64,000 nt of DNA from Altererythrobacter xiamenensis. GTDB lineage: Bacteria; Pseudomonadota; Alphaproteobacteria; Sphingomonadales; Sphingomonadaceae. The stretch spans positions 1 through 64,000 of the forward strand of contig NZ_FXWG01000003.1 of the NCBI RefSeq assembly GCF_900177715.1. Direction: 5' to 3'. Positions 36,017 through 45,504 of the stretch are shown here, in pieces. The notes beneath the pieces are model-generated. The model made no database searches. It had not been told where the DNA came from and was given only the letters and a program-made list of their open reading frames with translations. The position numbers and the translations under genes are program-made. Position 1 is the first letter of the stretch. Every line of letters starts with the position of its first letter.

Positions 36017-36036
36017 ACGCGAGAACAACCTCGCGT
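36017..36036 (-). terminator. Hairpin after the autotransporter gene
   Basis: ACGCGAG-AACAAC-CTCGCGT, a perfect 7-bp stem 4 bp past the adhesin stop, without a T-tract. It suggests the repeat-peptide and CHAT genes have their own promoter in the 144-bp gap. Confidence 0.5.
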
Positions 36037-36040
36037 GCGT

Positions 36041-38239
36041 TCAGAATTCTCCCGCGAGCCCGACGGTTGCTCCTGTATTCTTGCCCCCACCGTGGCTTAT
36101 GCTCGCAGTGAGCATGAACGGAGTATCGCTCTTGAACCGGTGCGCGAGGCCGAGGCTGAAGGCGTATTCGCCCCTGAACGTGGATCCCTTGCCAATATAA
36201 CTGGTCTTGCCCGGAACAGAGGGGAAGGGCGCGTCAGCCTGCGCCATGGCTGCGGCGACCCCGCGCCGATAGTCCCGGTCCAGATTGTCGAGCTGGAAGT
36301 TGAGATCTGCAAGACCCGCTTCGAGCGTTCCGACACGGTTCGACAGGGCGGAGAACTGCGCGTCGGAGACTGCGGCGATGTGGTCCATCGCGATGCGGAC
36401 GTTGGCGACCGAGGCGGCGCTTGCCCCTTGCTGGCGACCGAGCGTGCCATTGGCATCGATCGTCACGACATCGACCGGACCTTCCTGCGCCGCGGTGGAG
36501 GCGGCGATGTCACCGATCGCCACGCTCGAACCCACGCCGCCCAGCATGACCTGATTGTTGGCGGTGGTTGTGGCATTGGCACCGATGGCGGTTGCGCCGG
36601 TGTTGGCCGCGATCGCATCGGCGCCGACAGCGGTGCTGTTTGTCGCGGTCGCGCGGGTTGTCTCGCCGATTGCAACCGAATTGCTGCCTGCAGCGGAGGC
36701 ATCGAAGCCGACCGCCGTGCCGCGCGAACCGGCATCGGTGCGGTAGCCGATCGAGACGCCGCCCGACGCCGAAACCGCCGTCTGACCCAGGGCAAGCGCC
36801 TGGTTGGCAGCAGAGGCTTGCGAGCCGATAGCGACGGCATCGGCACCGGTCGCACCGGCGCGATCACCGATCGCCACGGTCCTATCGCCCGAGGATGCCG
36901 CATCATAACCGATCGCCGTACCGCGTGTGCCAGTGGCGGCATCGGTGCTGAAACCGATCGCAGTACCACCGAGGTTGGAGCTCGACACAGCGCCCAAAGC
37001 CAGTGTGTCTGCACCCAGCGCCTGCGATCCCGCACCAAGCGCCGTCGCATTGATTGCGCTTGCTATTGCACTCGCGCCAATCGCAGTGGAATCAGCGGCG
37101 GAAGCGTTGGCAAGATTACCGAACGCCGCGGCACAATCGCCCTCCGCGTTCGCATCGGCGCCAACCGCGGCGCTGTTCACATTCCCGGCAAAGGCATCAA
37201 AACCGATGGCGATGGCATTGTCGGCGTCGGTGCCAGCGCTGCCGATGGCGATGCTATTCGCGCCGCTTGCCGATGCGCTACCGGCAGACGCACCGGTGGC
37301 AAAGTAGGCGAGCTTGGCGGCGGTCGATGCGGAGCTGCCTTGCAGGGTTTCGATCGCTGAGGAATTGCTCGCAATGGCAGCTGCGTTCGTCGAACTCGCG
37401 CTCGCGTTCACAGCGATGGCTGAAGTGTTGTTGTTGATATCCTCCATGTTTGCCGCGATGCCGCTGGCGTTCGCGCCGATATCTGCAGAATTGGCAACAA
37501 TCGCCGCGCCGAGCGAGCTGATCGCCGATGTATTGCTATCGGCGCGCGCCTGTGCGGCGGAGGCCGCGTCGCGCGCGGTCTGGTCCACGGTGATCGCGCC
37601 GACCGATGCGATTGCGTCTGTGAGCTGACCTACCGTGGCTGCGTCGCTGGCCGCGATGCCATTGGCGAGGTTGGTTATCCGCCGCTCGTTGCCAAGGCTA
37701 CCAATCGCTACGGTATTTTCGGCGCTCGTTTGCGATCCCGCACCGATCGCAACCGAGTTTGCGTGGGCTGCAGAGGAGCCGAAACCCATGACCGTTGAAT
37801 TAGCGGCTATCGCCCGAGCGCCTACTCCCACTGCGGAGGCCCCATTTGCGCTCGCTTGGGTGATCGCGCCTCCGGTCGCGATTCCGTCGCCATCACCTCC
37901 GATAGCGATCGCGCCTTCACCAATCGCCGAAACGTCATTGCCTATCGCTAGCGCACCCGATCCTTCTGCCGTGGCATTGTTGCCGATCGCGTTCGCACCG
38001 TCGCCTGTGAACACGTTTCCGGATGCCGAAGCGTTGGGGCCGCAGGCCAGATCCTGCCCGCCAGTTCCATCCGATAATTCGGTGCTGTCAATCAAGGCGT
38101 CGGCTCGGCCATTGCCATTCGTATCGAGGAGGCATTCGCTGGCGAACGCATCGTTCGGTGTTAGGGGAAGCCCGGCGATAACAAGTGCGGTCGAGGCAAC
38201 CAACCATCTATGAACCGTGGCTTTCGGTTGGCGAGCCAA
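36041..38239 (-). CDS. YadA-like trimeric autotransporter adhesin
   Basis: A 732-residue surface protein. The TTG start is supported by GAGGAG 8 nt upstream. An extended signal region (to about residue 34, ending DAFAS) precedes many YadA-head repeats of the form NSVAIGxxAxA that build a left-handed beta-roll, with a coiled-coil stalk section (SDAATVGQLTDAIASV and following) in between, and the C-terminal YadA anchor (about 640-732, ending GATVGLAGEF) that forms a 12-strand trimeric barrel. The head repeats sit both before and after the stalk. It attaches cells to surfaces or other cells. The gap of 262 bp upstream holds its promoter. Confidence 0.92.
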   Translation of the reverse strand: MARQPKATVHRWLVASTALVIAGLPLTPNDAFASECLLDTNGNGRADALIDSTELSDGTGGQDLACGPNASASGNVFTGDGANAIGNNATAEGSGALAIGNDVSAIGEGAIAIGGDGDGIATGGAITQASANGASAVGVGARAIAANSTVMGFGSSAAHANSVAIGAGSQTSAENTVAIGSLGNERRITNLANGIAASDAATVGQLTDAIASVGAITVDQTARDAASAAQARADSNTSAISSLGAAIVANSADIGANASGIAANMEDINNNTSAIAVNASASSTNAAAIASNSSAIETLQGSSASTAAKLAYFATGASAGSASASGANSIAIGSAGTDADNAIAIGFDAFAGNVNSAAVGADANAEGDCAAAFGNLANASAADSTAIGASAIASAINATALGAGSQALGADTLALGAVSSSNLGGTAIGFSTDAATGTRGTAIGYDAASSGDRTVAIGDRAGATGADAVAIGSQASAANQALALGQTAVSASGGVSIGYRTDAGSRGTAVGFDASAAGSNSVAIGETTRATATNSTAVGADAIAANTGATAIGANATTTANNQVMLGGVGSSVAIGDIAASTAAQEGPVDVVTIDANGTLGRQQGASAASVANVRIAMDHIAAVSDAQFSALSNRVGTLEAGLADLNFQLDNLDRDYRRGVAAAMAQADAPFPSVPGKTSYIGKGSTFRGEYAFSLGLAHRFKSDTPFMLTASISHGGGKNTGATVGLAGEF

Positions 38240-38501
38240 TGCTTGATCTCCTCAGCTTCAAGGGCGGCTGAAGCGACAGTCTCAGCCTCTCAAAAAGACG
38301 GCGCGAATGGGTGATATTCAGATATCGGCGCGTAAGAGTGTAGCGCACACGCTGGAGCATATCCCCGCTTGCAACGACGTTTCCGGGTGAAGATCACCTG
38401 TCGGCAAGCCTGTCACAAGAGCGCAGGCGCTGAGTTAGCGGGTTTTAATGATCGACGCCGTGAGGGAAGGTGGCCGCCTCGACGGATGAATTCGACTGAG
38501 A

Positions 38502-40007
38502 TCAAGCCGGCGCGGGGCAGTACTTTGTCAGATATTCGCCGTGTCCAGGCATTTGGTTGACTGCAAAACGGATCGATTGCTCCATCTCGTGCAGCTCCTT
38601 GAGCGTTGTTTCACGGTCGAGCGTTTCGGCAACAGGATTATGCCCTTCCATCTGGATGCCCTGGCCCATCATAACAGCCGCCCAGCTGGTTTCCGTGAAC
38701 AGCTCGTCTTCCTCGCGGAATATCTGTCCATTGCGCTTGAACAGCTCTACCTTCTCGGTGAGCGTGTCGGGCACACTCATTGTCCGGCAATAGTTCCAGA
38801 ACTCGGAATCGTCGCGCCTGGTCGCATTGTAGTGCAGGATCAGAAAGTCGCGGATCCGGGCATACTCCTTGCCGGTGAGCCGATTGAATGCGTCTTCCTG
38901 CGTTTGCGTAATCCCATCCAGAGAAAGTACCGCGACCAGCTTGTTTAGACCGGTGTTGATGAGATGGATCGACGTGGATTCGAGCGGTTCCATGAACCCT
39001 GCCGATAGGCCCAGCGCGACGACGTTCTTGTTCCAGAACTTCTTGCGCCGTCCGGTAACGAACCGCAGGTGATTGGGCTCTGCCGTTGGCTTGCCGGCAA
39101 TGTTGGCGACGAGGATATCGTGCGCTTCGTCGGCCGACATGTAGGCGTCGCAATAGACGTGACCATTGCCGTTGCGATGCTGCAGCGGAACTTGCCACTG
39201 CCATCCAGCGGCGTGGGCGGTGGCGCGCGTGAAAGGCGGGGGTGGGCTGCCGTCGTCGCGATTGCAGGGCAGGGCGACAGCGCGGTTGCAAGGCAGCCAG
39301 TGGGTCCAGTCCTCGTAGCCGGTCTCCAGCGCCTGTTCGATCAGCAAGCCGCGAAAGCCCGAGCAGTCGATGAACAGGTCGCCTTCGAAACGCTCTCCGC
39401 TTTCCAGCGTGACCGCGTTGACGAAACCGCTTTCTGCATCCAGTTGGACGTCCTCGATACGGCCTTCCTGACGCACTACGCCGCGCGTTTCCGCATATTT
39501 GCGCAGGAAACGCGCATAAGCGCTCGCATCGAGGTGATAGGCGTAATTGACCGGCGGAAGATCGTCGCGATTGAAGTCCTCGGTTCGCGCAAACCTGCCG
39601 AAATAGGCGGCCATGGTTTCCACGTTGAACGCCTGGATCGGCCGCTTGTCGCCCATCTCGCGCATCTGGTGCCACACGTGGTGAAACGAAATTCCCCCCA
39701 TGTTATAGCCGTAGGCGCCGAAGGGGTGGATGTAGCTTTCTCCCACATCGCCCCAATTCGAGAACTGGATGCCGAGCTTGAATGTACCTTGGACGGAGCT
39801 CAGCATTTCACGCTCGTCGATTTCGAGCAACTGATTGAACTCCACGAAGGGCGGGATGGTCGCTTCGCCAACCCCTACCGTCCCAATGGCTTCGGACTCG
39901 ATCAGCGTAACGTCGAGTTCGCGCCCCTTTTTCAATCGGGAAAGGACAGCAGCGGCCATCCATCCGGCGGTACCGCCGCCCACGATAACGATCTTGTCTA
40001 TTGCCAT
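38502..40007 (-). CDS. Tryptophan-halogenase-family flavoprotein of the glucan locus
   Basis: A 501-residue FAD-dependent protein. The FAD motif is KIVIVGGGTAGWMAAAVL, Lys77 in GTFKLGIQFSNW corresponds to the halogenase active-site lysine, the family WxWxIP motif is WQWQVP, and the Glu region EPLESTSIH is kept. Genes of this type sit beside TonB receptors and glycoside hydrolases in Caulobacter- and Xanthomonas-like polysaccharide loci, where no halogenated product is known, so halogenation of free tryptophan is not implied. ATG 40007 is chosen because the FAD motif follows at once and an AGGA lies upstream. The gene diverges from the receptor across two LacI-type operators. Confidence 0.92.
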   Translation of the reverse strand: MAIDKIVIVGGGTAGWMAAAVLSRLKKGRELDVTLIESEAIGTVGVGEATIPPFVEFNQLLEIDEREMLSSVQGTFKLGIQFSNWGDVGESYIHPFGAYGYNMGGISFHHVWHQMREMGDKRPIQAFNVETMAAYFGRFARTEDFNRDDLPPVNYAYHLDASAYARFLRKYAETRGVVRQEGRIEDVQLDAESGFVNAVTLESGERFEGDLFIDCSGFRGLLIEQALETGYEDWTHWLPCNRAVALPCNRDDGSPPPPFTRATAHAAGWQWQVPLQHRNGNGHVYCDAYMSADEAHDILVANIAGKPTAEPNHLRFVTGRRKKFWNKNVVALGLSAGFMEPLESTSIHLINTGLNKLVAVLSLDGITQTQEDAFNRLTGKEYARIRDFLILHYNATRRDDSEFWNYCRTMSVPDTLTEKVELFKRNGQIFREEDELFTETSWAAVMMGQGIQMEGHNPVAETLDRETTLKELHEMEQSIRFAVNQMPGHGEYLTKYCPAPA

Positions 40008-40058
40008 GACTTTCCTACTCGCATTTTCGGAGCCGTTTTGCCAGCGCTGAGCTCGATA

Positions 40059-40074
40059 ATGTGAACGTTCATTT
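40059..40074. promoter_or_regulatory. LacI-type operator 1
   Basis: ATGTGAACGTTCATTT contains the perfect palindrome TGAACGTTCA. Its centre is 22 bp (two helical turns) from operator 2. Confidence 0.6.
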
Positions 40075-40080
40075 TTACTC

Positions 40081-40096
40081 TTGTGAACGCTCACAA
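40081..40096. promoter_or_regulatory. LacI-type operator 2 overlapping the receptor promoter
   Basis: TTGTGAACGCTCACAA is a 14/16 palindrome very close to the ideal lac operator. TTGTGA within it, a 17-bp spacer and TATGTC (40104-40109) resemble a sigma-70 promoter, so bound repressor would cover the -35 element. Confidence 0.7.
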
Positions 40097-40162
40097 TTTT
40101 GCGTATGTCATAGTCAGACAAGGGCGGCCTTGAATGTCGCTTTCGTTTTGGGGAGGTAAACT

Positions 40163-43100
40163 TTGTCACGTTTTTCGACGCTATCAGCGCCTTCGCGGCG
40201 CTTTCTCGCTTTGAGCACCGCTTCGGGTCTCGCACTCAGCGCTGTCATGGCGGCTCCGGCCTACGCGCAGGACGCCGATTCCGAAGAGGCGGAAGCTCCC
40301 GCCGAAGAGAATGTAATCATCGTCAGCGGCTTCCGCGCATCGCTCGAGAATGCGCAGAACATCAAGCGCGACGCGGACACGTTCGTCGACGCGATTACTG
40401 CCGAAGATATCGGTGCGCTGCCTGACCGTTCAGTGGCCGAATCGCTCCAGCGCGTTCCCGGTGTGAATATCGGCCGCTTCGAAAAAACGTCCGACCCGGA
40501 CCGTTTCTCGGTCGAGGGCACCGGCGTCATCATTCGCGGGCTTCCCTATGTTCGTTCGGAACTGAACGGCCGCGACATCTTTTCCGCCACGGGCGGCCGG
40601 GTCCTGAGCTTCAATGACGTGTCGCCCGAACTGCTTGGCCGCGTCGAGGTTTACAAGAACGTCACGGCTGACATGGTCGACGGCGGTATCGCTGGCACCG
40701 TCAATCTTGTCACGCGCAAGCCTCTCGACAATCCGGGCTTCAATTTCGCCGGTACGATCGAGGCGAACTGGGGCGATCTCGCTGAAGAATGGTCGCCCGG
40801 CTTTTCCGGCATCATCTCGAACACCTGGGATACTCCTGGTGGCAGCCGTTTCGGCCTGCAGTTGGGCTATGCCAATTCCGAGCTGATCAGCCGTACCGAT
40901 GCCTCGCAGCTGACCGATCCCTGCTATCGCGATGCAGGTCTCACCACGACCTGTATCCGCACCACGAATGTGTCCTCCAACGGTGTCGGCGATCCGACCG
41001 GCTTCGATGAAACCAACTTCCCTCCGGCTGGCACGGTTATTGCGCCCAAGGGCGCGGGCGTTCGCACGACCACGCTCGAGCGTGATCGCGAGGCGTTCTC
41101 CGCCGTCGCCCAGTTCGAAAGCGGTGACGGTCGCCTGACCGCGACTGCCGAGTTCCTGCGCGCTGAAACAAGCTTCTTCACCGACGAGTATGCCATGCTG
41201 GCATTGGTGAACAACGACGCGGGCTTCCCGGTCGAAGCGCCTGGCAGCACCTGGACCTTCGACGAGAACGGCGTTTTCCAGACCGGCGTCTTGACGCAGT
41301 TCGGTGGCGATTCCGGTCTTTCGCCCTGGGGCGGATTGCCGACCGAGTTGCTGCGCTTCCAGCGTGCGACCGATGCGACGACCGAAGACTTCTCCTTCGA
41401 CGCCCAGTTCGAGGCGACCGACCGCCTGCGCTTCAATTTCGAACTGCAGCACATAGGGTCCAAGCTTCGCCAGGATTCGATCATCGGTGTGATGAATACC
41501 TTCTCGGACCTGCGTATCGACAACACCGGCAACACCCCGCAGGTCGAGTTCCTCGAACCGCAGGGTTCGCCCAACAACATCTTCGATGATGCGGCTTACA
41601 CCTATTACTGGTTCCTGCTCGACAGCAAGGCGCGCAACGAAGGCGAGCTCGACAGCGTGCGCTTCGACGCCGAATACGACATCAGCGACGAAGGCTTCTT
41701 CAAGCGTGCAAGTTTCGGCACGCGCTGGGCGGAGCGGGGCCGTGTCACCCGCGACACCAACTTCCAGAACTGGGGCACGCTCGGCGCGCCCTGGACGGGT
41801 CGCCAGGGCAACTGGAACTGTGCGGACCCTCAGGCCTATGGTTGCGGTGGTGCCTATCCTGCCGATTTCCCGGAGGCTTCGGCATTTCGCACTCCGTTCG
41901 CGGACAATTTCCAGCGCGGCAACGCCCCGATCCCGAACCCGAGCGGAGGCGGATACTTCTTCGGCGGAGACGATTTCATCGGCGAGTATCTCGATGGAAC
42001 GACCACTCAGCAGGGCCTTGCGATCACCGCGTTCAGCTTCCCCAACTTCCTTCCGGAGCAGTGGACGCCGCTTGCGGATGGCTTCACCGACGACCAGGTC
42101 TCCGATGTCATCGAGCAGACGAAGGCGGGCTACGGCCGGATCGACTACGGCCTCGATTTCGACAATGGTTGGACGTTCGAGGGCAACTTCGGCCTGCGCT
42201 ATGTCCACACCACGGTGAAGAGCCGCGGTGTCATCCAACTGCCGGATCCTGCGTTTTTCGATGACCCGACCAACAACGCGGGCGCAAATGGCGATGGCGT
42301 AGTCCAGGTCTCAGAACTGCAGTACCTGTGCAACAACAATCCCAACCCGACGGCGCAGATCGGCTATTGTGCGCTTTCCGATGCGCGGCTGGCAGAGTTC
42401 GCAGCGGCATATACCGGACAGGTTATCGTCGATGATCGAGATATTACGTTCGATCACTTCCTGCCCAGCTTCAACGCGAAGCTCGATGTAGGCGGCGGAT
42501 TGCTGTTCCGTTTCGCGGTTTCGAAGGGCATTTCGCGCCCCGACCTTGCGCTGTTCCGTTCCGGCGGTACGGTTGCGGATAATACCGGCGACTTGCTTTC
42601 CGAAGGTACACTCGAAACCGGACCGCTGTTCCAGCTCTCGACCGGCAATCGCAATGTTCAGGCGACCGAGTCCTGGAACTACGATGTCTCGGCGGAATGG
42701 TACTTCGACGATGTCGGCTCGCTGACCGTCTCGGCCTTCCTCAAGGATATCAGCGGGATCGTCAGCAGCGGCGTCAATATCGTCAATTTCCCGGGCGGTG
42801 ACGGGGAAGTCCCGGTTGAGATCAACGGACCGAGCAACGAGCTGGGTGGCACGCTGAAGGGCGTCGAAATCGCCTATCAGCAGGTCTATGACTTCCTTCC
42901 CGGACCGCTGAGCGGGCTAGGAACGCAGTTGACCTACACCTATGTCGACGCTGGTGATTTCACCAATGCCGACCTCGTCGGCAACCGTGGCACCTTCGCC
43001 TCGCGTCAGCCGCTCCAGGGCGTTTCGAAGCATACTGTTAACGCTACGGTATTCTACGAAAAGGGACCGCTCGCGATGCGTGCAGCCTACAACTGGCGCG

Positions 43101-43351
43101 ACGACTTCCTGATCACACCGCGTGACGACATCTTCCCGTTCTCGCCGATCTGGCAGGAATCCACAGGGCAGCTCGACGCGTCGATCTTCTACGCGGTGAC
43201 CGACAACATCAAGCTTGGCGTACAGGGCGTGAACCTCCTCGACGAGGTTACGCGGACCACGCAGGTTATCGACTTCGACGGAACGCGTCTGACACGTTCG
43301 GCTTTCCGCAACGATCGCCGCTTCACTTTCCTGGCGCGCTTCGACTTCTAA
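40163..43351 (+). CDS. TonB-dependent receptor for glucan oligosaccharides
   Basis: A 1062-residue receptor with an unusually clear TTG start (GGGGAGG 6 nt upstream). The signal peptide ends PAYAQD at about residue 33. The TonB-box-like ENVIIVSGFRASLENAQNIK and plug (about 50-190, with DRSVAESLQRVPGVNI) are those of the large group that imports plant and algal sugars in Caulobacter and Xanthomonas. The barrel ends in TFLARFDF. It stands first in a unit with GH16, LacI and MFS genes, so laminarin or similar beta-1,3-glucan fragments are the likely cargo. Two LacI-type operators precede it. Confidence 0.94.
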   Translation: MSRFSTLSAPSRRFLALSTASGLALSAVMAAPAYAQDADSEEAEAPAEENVIIVSGFRASLENAQNIKRDADTFVDAITAEDIGALPDRSVAESLQRVPGVNIGRFEKTSDPDRFSVEGTGVIIRGLPYVRSELNGRDIFSATGGRVLSFNDVSPELLGRVEVYKNVTADMVDGGIAGTVNLVTRKPLDNPGFNFAGTIEANWGDLAEEWSPGFSGIISNTWDTPGGSRFGLQLGYANSELISRTDASQLTDPCYRDAGLTTTCIRTTNVSSNGVGDPTGFDETNFPPAGTVIAPKGAGVRTTTLERDREAFSAVAQFESGDGRLTATAEFLRAETSFFTDEYAMLALVNNDAGFPVEAPGSTWTFDENGVFQTGVLTQFGGDSGLSPWGGLPTELLRFQRATDATTEDFSFDAQFEATDRLRFNFELQHIGSKLRQDSIIGVMNTFSDLRIDNTGNTPQVEFLEPQGSPNNIFDDAAYTYYWFLLDSKARNEGELDSVRFDAEYDISDEGFFKRASFGTRWAERGRVTRDTNFQNWGTLGAPWTGRQGNWNCADPQAYGCGGAYPADFPEASAFRTPFADNFQRGNAPIPNPSGGGYFFGGDDFIGEYLDGTTTQQGLAITAFSFPNFLPEQWTPLADGFTDDQVSDVIEQTKAGYGRIDYGLDFDNGWTFEGNFGLRYVHTTVKSRGVIQLPDPAFFDDPTNNAGANGDGVVQVSELQYLCNNNPNPTAQIGYCALSDARLAEFAAAYTGQVIVDDRDITFDHFLPSFNAKLDVGGGLLFRFAVSKGISRPDLALFRSGGTVADNTGDLLSEGTLETGPLFQLSTGNRNVQATESWNYDVSAEWYFDDVGSLTVSAFLKDISGIVSSGVNIVNFPGGDGEVPVEINGPSNELGGTLKGVEIAYQQVYDFLPGPLSGLGTQLTYTYVDAGDFTNADLVGNRGTFASRQPLQGVSKHTVNATVFYEKGPLAMRAAYNWRDDFLITPRDDIFPFSPIWQESTGQLDASIFYAVTDNIKLGVQGVNLLDEVTRTTQVIDFDGTRLTRSAFRNDRRFTFLARFDF

Positions 43352-43382
43352 GCCGGGCCGCTGGCCTCAGATATGAGGGGAA

Positions 43383-43412
43383 ATGGGCCTTTGCTTCTCG
43401 GCAAGGGCCCAT
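43383..43412 (+). terminator. Terminator or attenuator after the receptor gene
   Basis: A 12-bp stem ATGGGCCTTTGC / GCAAGGGCCCAT with loop TTCTCG followed by ATTCTTT. It would leave most transcripts at the receptor and fewer reaching GH16, giving high receptor and lower enzyme levels. Confidence 0.8.
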
Positions 43413-43438
43413 ATTCTTTGGTGAATGGAGAGATCTCG

Positions 43439-44422
43439 ATGAAACGATATTCCTGCTCGGCTCTAGTCGGGCTTGCCGCCGTGCTTGGCGCCTGCAGCGC
43501 GACCCCGCCGCAAGCGACCGAGTTGTCTCAAGGTGATACCCCTCAAGCAGATGGTTGGGAGCTAGTCTGGTCTGACGATTTCGAGGGCGAAACGCTAGAC
43601 CGGACCAAATGGGCACCAGAGGTGTCCTGCTGGGGCGGCGGAAACGAGGAGCGGCAATGCTACACCGATCGACCGGAGAATATCGAAGTGTCGGACGGAT
43701 TCCTGCATTTGAAGGCGCGGCCGGAAAACTTCACCGGACCCAATCGCCCGCCTGAAATTGCCGGTGACGACAATGGCGAGCGGACCAAGCCCTACACCTC
43801 GGGCAAGGTGCGCACGCGGGGCCTTCACAGCTGGAAATATGCGCGGGTCGATGTTCGCGCCAAACCTCCGGGCGGGCAGGGTGCATGGCCGGCGGTATGG
43901 ATGATGCCTGCGGACGACCACTACGGGCGTTGGCCGCTATCCGGGGAAATCGACATTCTCGAAGCGGTCAATCTAGGTGCCGAATGCCCTGAGTGCGATG
44001 GCGATGTCGGCGAAAATCGTACCACGAGTGCGCTCCATTTCGGGGACGTTTCCCCGAGGAACACCTATGTCGACCACCGTACCACTTTGCCCTCCAAGGC
44101 TTTGCCTTCAGACGATTTTCATGTCTGGAGCGTCGAATGGGGCGAAGGGCTTATCCGCTTCTTCCTCGATGGACGGCTTCACTTCGAAGTTACGCCGGAA
44201 GAGTGGTGGACTGCATCGGAAAAAGCGCAGGGCAACCCCAACGCGCCTTTCGACCAGCCATTTTATCTTATGGCGAACCTTGCAGTTGGCGGTGCATGGC
44301 CGGAAAGAGATAATGAGGGTGGTGTTGACGCCTCCGCATTTCCGAGCGAATTCATCATCGACTGGGTCAGGGTTTATCAGTGCGAAGGCGACCGCGAAAC
44401 TGGCCGCGCGTGCATGCAGTGA
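43439..44422 (+). CDS. GH16 beta-1,3-glucanase (laminarinase-type) lipoprotein
   Basis: A 327-residue enzyme. The lipobox LGAC (Cys19) makes it an envelope lipoprotein. The GH16 catalytic motif is GEIDILEAV (Glu170 nucleophile, Asp172, Glu175 acid/base), with WPAVWMM and the C-terminal IIDWVRVYQ of laminarinases. It cuts internal beta-1,3 linkages. GGAGAG precedes the ATG; an earlier in-frame start would precede the lipoprotein signal and run into the hairpin. Products would go to the GH3 enzyme and transporters downstream. Confidence 0.94.
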   Translation: MKRYSCSALVGLAAVLGACSATPPQATELSQGDTPQADGWELVWSDDFEGETLDRTKWAPEVSCWGGGNEERQCYTDRPENIEVSDGFLHLKARPENFTGPNRPPEIAGDDNGERTKPYTSGKVRTRGLHSWKYARVDVRAKPPGGQGAWPAVWMMPADDHYGRWPLSGEIDILEAVNLGAECPECDGDVGENRTTSALHFGDVSPRNTYVDHRTTLPSKALPSDDFHVWSVEWGEGLIRFFLDGRLHFEVTPEEWWTASEKAQGNPNAPFDQPFYLMANLAVGGAWPERDNEGGVDASAFPSEFIIDWVRVYQCEGDRETGRACMQ

Positions 44423-44442
44423 GCGGACAGGGGTAAGAGAAG

Positions 44443-45504
44443 ATGGCCAGGCGCCGCCAAGCGGTAACCATCAGGCATGTCGCCGAAGATGCAGGCGTTT
44501 CCCTGCAGACCGTAAGTCGTGTCATCAACAAGGAGCCGAATGTCCGCCCCGAAATGCAGGAGCGGGTGCAGGCTTCGATCGACAAGCTGGGCTATGTGCC
44601 CTCGATCGCGGCCCAGCGGATGAGTGGGTCCCGTTCCTACCTCATTCTTGCGTTGAATGACCGGGAGCGCACTCTCGCCGATTGGCGCGAACGGATCGGG
44701 ACCGACTGGGTCGACCAGATGCTTCTGGGCGGAATGGAAACCTGCGCCAGGCATGGATATCGCATGATGGTCGAGTTGGTCGACACGCACAGCGACCATG
44801 TCGAGCGCGAATTGAGCGCAGCGATAGCCGCACTTCAGCCTGATGGCGTGATTCTGACCCCTCCGCACTCCGAAAACGAGTTGATCACGGGGCTCCTGGC
44901 GCGCCAGAAAATACCGTTCGCCCGGATTGGCTCGCGCGATCCTGGTCCGGGCATTCGGATGACAATGGACGACGAGCATTCCGCTCAGCTTGCGACCGAG
45001 CGCCTGATCGGCCTCGGGCATCGGCGGATCGGCTTGATCGCGGGTTCCGAGGAGTACAGCCTCAGCGGTTGGCGTATCGATGGCTGGAAGGCTGCAATGA
45101 AGAGCGCAGGTTTGCCGGTCGACGGACTGTGCGCGCGCGGCGACTTCGGCTTTGAGAGTGGCCTCGCGGCTGCACGACAATTGCTGCAACTGAACCCACG
45201 TCCGACGGCGATAATCGCGAGCAGCGACCAGATGGCGCTGGCAACACTCGAGACGGCGGCGAACCTGGCGATCGAGATACCGCGAGACCTTTCGGTTATC
45301 AGCTTCGACAATACGCCGATCGTGCGCTTTACGCGCCCTCCGCTCGCAGCAGTGGATCAACCTATCGCGGAAACAATCGCGCGCGCGGTTGAATTGCTGA
45401 TCAATCCCAATAAGGATCCCCAGCCTGAAGAGACGATCAATGTCCAGGGTTGCCTGGTGGAGAGGGGATCGATTGGGCCTGCGCCAGGAGCCAATGACGG
45501 CTGA
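44443..45504 (+). CDS. LacI-family repressor of the glucan locus
   Basis: A 353-residue repressor. The N-terminal HTH (residues 9-56) has TIRHVAEDAGVSLQTVSRVI, and the periplasmic-binding-like sensor domain ends in the usual QPIAETIARAVELL helix. It resembles SalR/CelR-type regulators of glycan loci. It lies inside the locus, 20 bp after GH16, and its likely operators are the three palindromes before the receptor and GH3 genes. Release by a glucan-derived sugar is inferred. Confidence 0.94.
   Translation: MARRRQAVTIRHVAEDAGVSLQTVSRVINKEPNVRPEMQERVQASIDKLGYVPSIAAQRMSGSRSYLILALNDRERTLADWRERIGTDWVDQMLLGGMETCARHGYRMMVELVDTHSDHVERELSAAIAALQPDGVILTPPHSENELITGLLARQKIPFARIGSRDPGPGIRMTMDDEHSAQLATERLIGLGHRRIGLIAGSEEYSLSGWRIDGWKAAMKSAGLPVDGLCARGDFGFESGLAAARQLLQLNPRPTAIIASSDQMALATLETAANLAIEIPRDLSVISFDNTPIVRFTRPPLAAVDQPIAETIARAVELLINPNKDPQPEETINVQGCLVERGSIGPAPGANDG

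Noticed and set aside
36035..37360. 441-codon open frame antisense to the adhesin
   Set aside because: Mirror of the repeated adhesin codons; no recognisable domain.
38502..40007. Halogenated natural-product gene cluster
   Set aside because: Only a single halogenase-like gene is present and the neighbours are polysaccharide-use genes, with no NRPS, PKS or tryptophan-modifying enzymes.
40430..42238. 602-codon frame antisense to the glucan receptor
   Set aside because: Antisense artefact of GC-rich coding sequence; the sense frame has signal peptide, plug and barrel.
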